Part shown: in pieces, positions 50,590-54,299 of the stretch
Layout: every line of letters begins with the position of its first letter
How positions within the stretch are numbered: the first letter of the stretch is position 1
From: an uncultured Pelagibacteraceae bacterium
GTDB taxonomy: Bacteria > Pseudomonadota > Alphaproteobacteria > Pelagibacterales > Pelagibacteraceae
DNA: 54,299 bases
Assembly: GCA_902543375.1 (NCBI GenBank)
Contig: CACBYE010000004.1
Location: 69,869 to 124,167 of the forward strand
Direction of reading: 5' to 3'
Position numbers and translations under genes: made by a program
Notes under the pieces: model-generated
Seen by the model: the letters and a program-made list of their open reading frames with translations, nothing else
What the model was told of the DNA's origin: nothing
Database searches by the model: none

Positions 50590-53034
50590 ATGAGTAAAGA
50601 ACTTCCAGATAAAACAAAGGTAGTCGTAATAGGCGGTGGTGTAGTTGGTTGTTCTGTAGCTTATCATTTAGCAAAATTCGGATGGAAAGATACAATTCTT
50701 TTAGAGAGAGATCAGTTAACATCAGGTACCACCTGGCATGCAGCTGGCCTTGTAAGTCAGTTAGGTCCGACAGCAGCAATCACTAAGATAAGAAAATATA
50801 CTTTGGATTTATATAAACAGCTTGAAAAAGAAGTAGGTCACTCAGCTGGATTGAGATTGAACGGGGCACTTTCAATTGCTCAAAATAAAGGAAGATGGCA
50901 AGAACTTCGAAGACAAGCAACAACAGCACAACTTTTTGATGTAGATGTAAGAATTTTAGATAAAGATCAAATCAAGCAAAATTATCCGATTGTAAATACT
51001 GATGAGGTGTTAGGAGGAATATTAATGCCTGGTGATGGTTCAGCAGATCCCTCAGGTGTTACACATATGTTAGCAAAAGCAGCAAGAATGGAAGGTGCAA
51101 AAATTTTTGAAAAATCTCCTGTAGATGAAATTTTAATAAAAAATGGAAAAATTTCAGGTGTTAAAGTAAATGGGAAAAAAGTTGATTGTGAATACATAGT
51201 CTTGGCATCTGGAATGTGGTCTCGTCAAATTGGAGAAAAAGCAGGCGTAAGTATTCCTCTTTATCCTGCTGAACATTTTTATATTATTACTGAGCCAATT
51301 GAAAACCTTTCAAAAACTTTACCAGTCATTAGAGATTTCGATAACCGGACATATATTAAAGAAGATGCCGGAAAAATATTAGTTGGAATCTTTGAGTCTA
51401 AATCTATTCCAGCGTGGGATAAAATTAATAGAGTGCCAGAAGATTTTTCGTTTGGTGAATTCCAAGAAAATTTTGAACATTTTGAACCATATTTGGCGTC
51501 TGCAATCAAAAGATTTCCGGTTTTAGAAACTGCAGGTATCAGAAAATTTTTTTCAGGTCCAGAGTCTTTTACCCCAGACACAAATACATTATTAGGAGAA
51601 GTGCCCGAAGTAAAAAACTTTTTTGTATGTTGTGGTCTTAACAGCATCGGAATAGGAAGTGGAGGGGGAGTTGGTAAAGTTACTGCAGAATGGTTAATTA
51701 ACGGACATATTAATGAGGATATTTTTTGTTATGATATTAAAAGATTTCAAAAATTTCATTCTGATTTAGGATTCATTAAAAAGAGAATTACTGAGTCTTT
51801 AGGAGATTTATATGGAATGCACTGGCCGTTTAAGCAACACAAAACTTCTAGAAATGTAAAAGTTCTTCCGTATCACAAAGAATTAAAAAGTTTTGGAGCA
51901 TGTTTTGGTGTTTCAGGTGGATACGAAAGACCTATGTGGTTTGCTTTGGATGGAGAAAAAACTGAATATGAATATAGTTACAATTACCAAAACTGGTACC
52001 CTTCAGCAGAATATGAAACAAACAATACTATTAGAAATGTTGGCTTATTTGATTTAACTCCTTTTTCCAAATTTGAGATTAAATCTGATAAGGCACACAA
52101 GGAGTTGCAAAAAATATGTACAGCTAACATTAAAGATCAGGTAGGTAAATGTACTTATACTAATATGCTAAATCCTGATGGTGGAATTGAGACAGATTTA
52201 ACAGTAGTTTGTATTGATATAAATCATTTTTGGATAATCAGTTCTGCAGTATCAAGAGAAAGAGATAAATTTCACATAAAAAAATACCTCTCTAATGATA
52301 TAGAATTAAAAGATGTAACAGATGATTTTTGTGTATTTGGAATTTTTGGTCCAAAAAGCAGAGCTTTAATGAAATTAATCTCTAAAAACGATTTCGAAAA
52401 TGATAATTTTAAATTTGGAACAGGCAAATATATTACAATTGAAGGGATTAAATGTTGGGCACAAAGATTATCTTATGTAGGTGAATTAGGATTCGAATTA
52501 TACGTAAAATCTAACTATTCCAGACAAGTTTATGAATTACTAATGCATAAAGGTAAAGAATTTAATCTTTCAAATTGTGGTATGCATGCAATGGATATCA
52601 TGCGAATGGAAAGTGGATTTTTACATTGGGGGCATGATATTTCGCCCGAAGAAAATCAATATCAGGCAGGTTTGTCTTTTGCGGTAAGCATTAAAAAAAA
52701 AGAGGATTTTATTGGTAAAAAAGCATTAGAGAAAATTAAAAAGTTAAGAATTAAAAAAAGATTTGCTATGTTTACCTTAAAAAATAGTAAGCCAGGGGAA
52801 CCATTGTTACTTCATGACGAGCCTATTTATTTAGAAGATAAAATTATAGGAAGGTCGACCTCTGGAAACTACTCATTTAATTTTAAGAAAAATCTAATAT
52901 TCGGATATATCACTACTGATTTTTCTAATGAGGAACTTATAAATAAAAAATTGTTTGTTGAGGTAGAGAAAAATAAATATCCTATAGAATTAATTAGTAA
53001 ACCTCTAAAACAAACAAACTTTAAAAATAGTTAG
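50590..53034 (+). CDS. FAD-dependent dimethylglycine/sarcosine dehydrogenase-GcvT fusion
   Basis: 814 residues. N-terminal DAO domain (about 8-385): VVVIGGGVVGCSVAYHL FAD motif and SGTTWHAAGLV with H50, the His that in DMGDH carries covalent FAD. C-terminal GCV_T and GCV_T_C domains (about 430-800) bind tetrahydrofolate and accept the methyl carbon. The protein demethylates dimethylglycine or sarcosine and makes 5,10-methylene-THF. In this lifestyle it supports glycine betaine breakdown, and the fhs product at 2679 would use the same folate pool. Standalone on its strand. Confidence 0.93.
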   Translation: MSKELPDKTKVVVIGGGVVGCSVAYHLAKFGWKDTILLERDQLTSGTTWHAAGLVSQLGPTAAITKIRKYTLDLYKQLEKEVGHSAGLRLNGALSIAQNKGRWQELRRQATTAQLFDVDVRILDKDQIKQNYPIVNTDEVLGGILMPGDGSADPSGVTHMLAKAARMEGAKIFEKSPVDEILIKNGKISGVKVNGKKVDCEYIVLASGMWSRQIGEKAGVSIPLYPAEHFYIITEPIENLSKTLPVIRDFDNRTYIKEDAGKILVGIFESKSIPAWDKINRVPEDFSFGEFQENFEHFEPYLASAIKRFPVLETAGIRKFFSGPESFTPDTNTLLGEVPEVKNFFVCCGLNSIGIGSGGGVGKVTAEWLINGHINEDIFCYDIKRFQKFHSDLGFIKKRITESLGDLYGMHWPFKQHKTSRNVKVLPYHKELKSFGACFGVSGGYERPMWFALDGEKTEYEYSYNYQNWYPSAEYETNNTIRNVGLFDLTPFSKFEIKSDKAHKELQKICTANIKDQVGKCTYTNMLNPDGGIETDLTVVCIDINHFWIISSAVSRERDKFHIKKYLSNDIELKDVTDDFCVFGIFGPKSRALMKLISKNDFENDNFKFGTGKYITIEGIKCWAQRLSYVGELGFELYVKSNYSRQVYELLMHKGKEFNLSNCGMHAMDIMRMESGFLHWGHDISPEENQYQAGLSFAVSIKKKEDFIGKKALEKIKKLRIKKRFAMFTLKNSKPGEPLLLHDEPIYLEDKIIGRSTSGNYSFNFKKNLIFGYITTDFSNEELINKKLFVEVEKNKYPIELISKPLKQTNFKNS

Positions 53035-53882
53035 GCTTTATTCTTTAAAAGAAAAACGAAGGTAATACCAGTTACGTACATAATCAAGGCATATGCGGCA
53101 GTGGGAGTTATGTAGACTATATCTGCGCCGAATAATTGTGTGGAAACAAATATTGCTAAAGTACCATTTTGCAATCCACATTCTAAAGCAATGCATTTTT
53201 GCTGTTTAATTCCTGATCCAAAAGTTTTACCAAGATAATATGCTATAATCATCATTGTTATATTCAGAGATAGAGTAATAAAACCAGCTTGCATTAGAAA
53301 ATTTATAAAGCTTTCTTTCTCCTCATAAAATGCAGCAATAAAAAAAATAATAAATAATATTAAATTAAGCTTTTCAAATAGCTGAATTTTTGAATTTACA
53401 AAATTTTCAGCAAATTTTCTTATAATCATTCCTAAGATAACTGGAACCGTTACAACTAAAAACATTTTTAGCGCTATACCAATCATTGAAATATTTTGAG
53501 AGATATTTGTAATTCCAAATAAATCAGCAGATGAAAAAATTATAAGAGGCACTGTAATAATAGAAATCAAACTAATTATAGCTGTTAAAGTAATAGATAA
53601 AGCAACATCTCCATTAGCAAATTTAGTTAATATATTTGATGTAACTCCACCTGGTGCAGCAGCAATAATCATAACTCCAATGGCCAACTCAGGCGGTGTT
53701 TTTAATAATATAATTAATAAGTAAGCAACTATTGGAAGAATTATTAGTTGAGAAATAAGTCCTACAATAAAATCTTTTGGAGTTTTTAATACTCTAGTAA
53801 AATCCTCAACTTTTAAACCTAAACCCAAACCAAACATTATTAATGCGAGTATGATAGGTGCTATTTTAGTTACTACTTCCAT
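53031..53882 (-). CDS. bile acid:sodium symporter (SBF) family transporter
   Basis: 283 residues with about nine to ten membrane helices. The pattern EDFTRVLKTPKDFIVG near residue 26, GVMIIAAAPGGVTSNILTKFANGDVALSITLTA in the core, and the LECGLQNGTLAIFVS signature fit the SBF/ASBT family (YocS/PanS relatives). It moves organic anions with Na. Overlaps the DMGDH stop by four bases in convergent orientation. The substrate is not readable, and the family is known to take keto-acids, pantoate or sulfonates. Confidence 0.88.
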   Translation of the reverse strand: MEVVTKIAPIILALIMFGLGLGLKVEDFTRVLKTPKDFIVGLISQLIILPIVAYLLIILLKTPPELAIGVMIIAAAPGGVTSNILTKFANGDVALSITLTAIISLISIITVPLIIFSSADLFGITNISQNISMIGIALKMFLVVTVPVILGMIIRKFAENFVNSKIQLFEKLNLILFIIFFIAAFYEEKESFINFLMQAGFITLSLNITMMIIAYYLGKTFGSGIKQQKCIALECGLQNGTLAIFVSTQLFGADIVYITPTAAYALIMYVTGITFVFLLKNKA

Positions 53883-53945
53883 TTCTCCTCAATTGAAATT
53901 AACAATTAATTAACAGTACATTAAAAATTTTTAAAAAAAAGGTTT

Positions 53946-54299
53946 TTATGAAATTATAAGCAGATTTAAAATTTTTCGAATAAACTTTGCTTTAAACCAA
54001 AAAACTTCTGTCTGGTAAGGTAGAATTTTTTTAAAGTTTGTTGAACCTAAAATATATTGCTTTTTATCATTTATTTTTATCAAATCATTTTCAATTAAAT
54101 ATTTACATTTTCTTATAATTGTTGCTCGAGGAATATTAGTCATATCTGAAATAGACATTGCACTTACCCCGATATCACTTCCTAGATTATTTATCAAATA
54201 ATCACTTGTGGTAAAATGATCCAATGGAAGCTCGTACTTATTTCTATCCAATTGACTTGAGACATTTAAGGCTTGATTTAAACAAATTGTTCCCCAAAT
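53946..54299 (-). CDS. winged-helix transcriptional regulator (partial, N-terminus missing)
   Basis: The frame stays open to the right edge; the 117 visible residues end at a stop at 53946. ISDMTNIPRATIIRKCKYLIENDLI, about residues 60-85 of the visible part, is a helix-turn-helix with the recognition helix RATIIRKCKYL, then a wing (KINDKKQYILG). The remaining region is helical. A TTG at 54251 could serve as an internal start, but the frame continues upstream. DNA target and ligand unknown; it lies upstream of the SBF transporter on the same strand. Confidence 0.6.
   Translation of the reverse strand: MWGTICLNQALNVSSQLDRNKYELPLDHFTTSDYLINNLGSDIGVSAMSISDMTNIPRATIIRKCKYLIENDLIKINDKKQYILGSTNFKKILPYQTEVFWFKAKFIRKILNLLIIS

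Noticed and set aside
51279..51647. 122-codon minus-strand frame inside the DMGDH-GcvT gene
   Set aside because: Shadow of the conserved FAD-domain frame; no ribosome site.

Overview
The window looks like a streamlined marine alphaproteobacterium of the SAR11 (Pelagibacterales) type. The DNA is very AT-rich. Genes are packed with gaps mostly under 150 bases and many 1-4 base overlaps. The content fits that lifestyle: sulfonate and amino-acid ABC importers, a fused dimethylglycine-type dehydrogenase with GcvT domain, formate-THF ligase, many DMT exporters, one small cold-shock protein and very few regulators. I see no rRNA, tRNA, insertion sequence, integrase or CRISPR array. No stretch longer than about 300 bases lacks a gene.

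Layout. 1-2492 (minus): part of a branched-chain amino acid/amide type ABC importer (binding protein and two ATPases, the second cut by the window edge). 2679-14174: housekeeping and transport genes, including fhs, two DMT transporters, an Asp/Glu racemase-like gene, a cold-shock protein, purE-purK, glnA, a YbaK-type deacylase and a homocysteine methyltransferase-like gene. 14313-22103: aldehyde dehydrogenases with partners (DUF779, FAH-family hydrolase, hotdog thioesterase), ccdA, an azoreductase-like flavoprotein and a gamma-butyrobetaine-dioxygenase-like oxygenase. 22169-23300: an inositol-monophosphatase/HisN-like gene and an unusual SMR protein. 22965-27343: one long minus-strand run of twelve small genes, mostly of unknown function. 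27412-28982: cysE-cysK. 30621-32881: an HpsN-like sulfopropanediol dehydrogenase homologue beside a phosphotransacetylase. 32934-43132: a surface-sugar region with glycosyltransferases, four sugar-nucleotide epimerase/dehydratase type genes, an Ldh2-type dehydrogenase and a radical SAM protein. 43142-49540: a taurine-type ABC transporter divergent from an omega-aminotransferase and alanine dehydrogenase. 49537-54299: a UDP-glucuronate-epimerase-like gene, the DMGDH/GcvT fusion, an SBF-family symporter and a regulator fragment.

Two themes stand out. First, organosulfonate use: the Tau-type importer, an omega-amino acid:pyruvate aminotransferase and alanine dehydrogenase form a plausible taurine uptake and deamination module, and an HpsN homologue plus Pta lie 10 kb away; the sulfite-releasing enzyme (xsc) is not in the window. 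Second, the minus-strand operon 34714-41253 looks like a dedicated pathway for a 3-deoxy or dideoxy sugar, because its DegT-fold enzyme has His in place of the PLP-binding Lys and two epimerases resemble CDP-paratose 2-epimerase.

The best candidates for undescribed biology are this sugar operon, the twelve-gene operon 22965-27343 (four or five small alpha/beta-barrel-like proteins, a SnoaL-like protein, two exported proteins, a TPR protein and several membrane proteins), and a 64-codon Lys/Arg-rich leader in frame with an aldehyde dehydrogenase. Function calls are from reading motifs by eye; no database search was possible.
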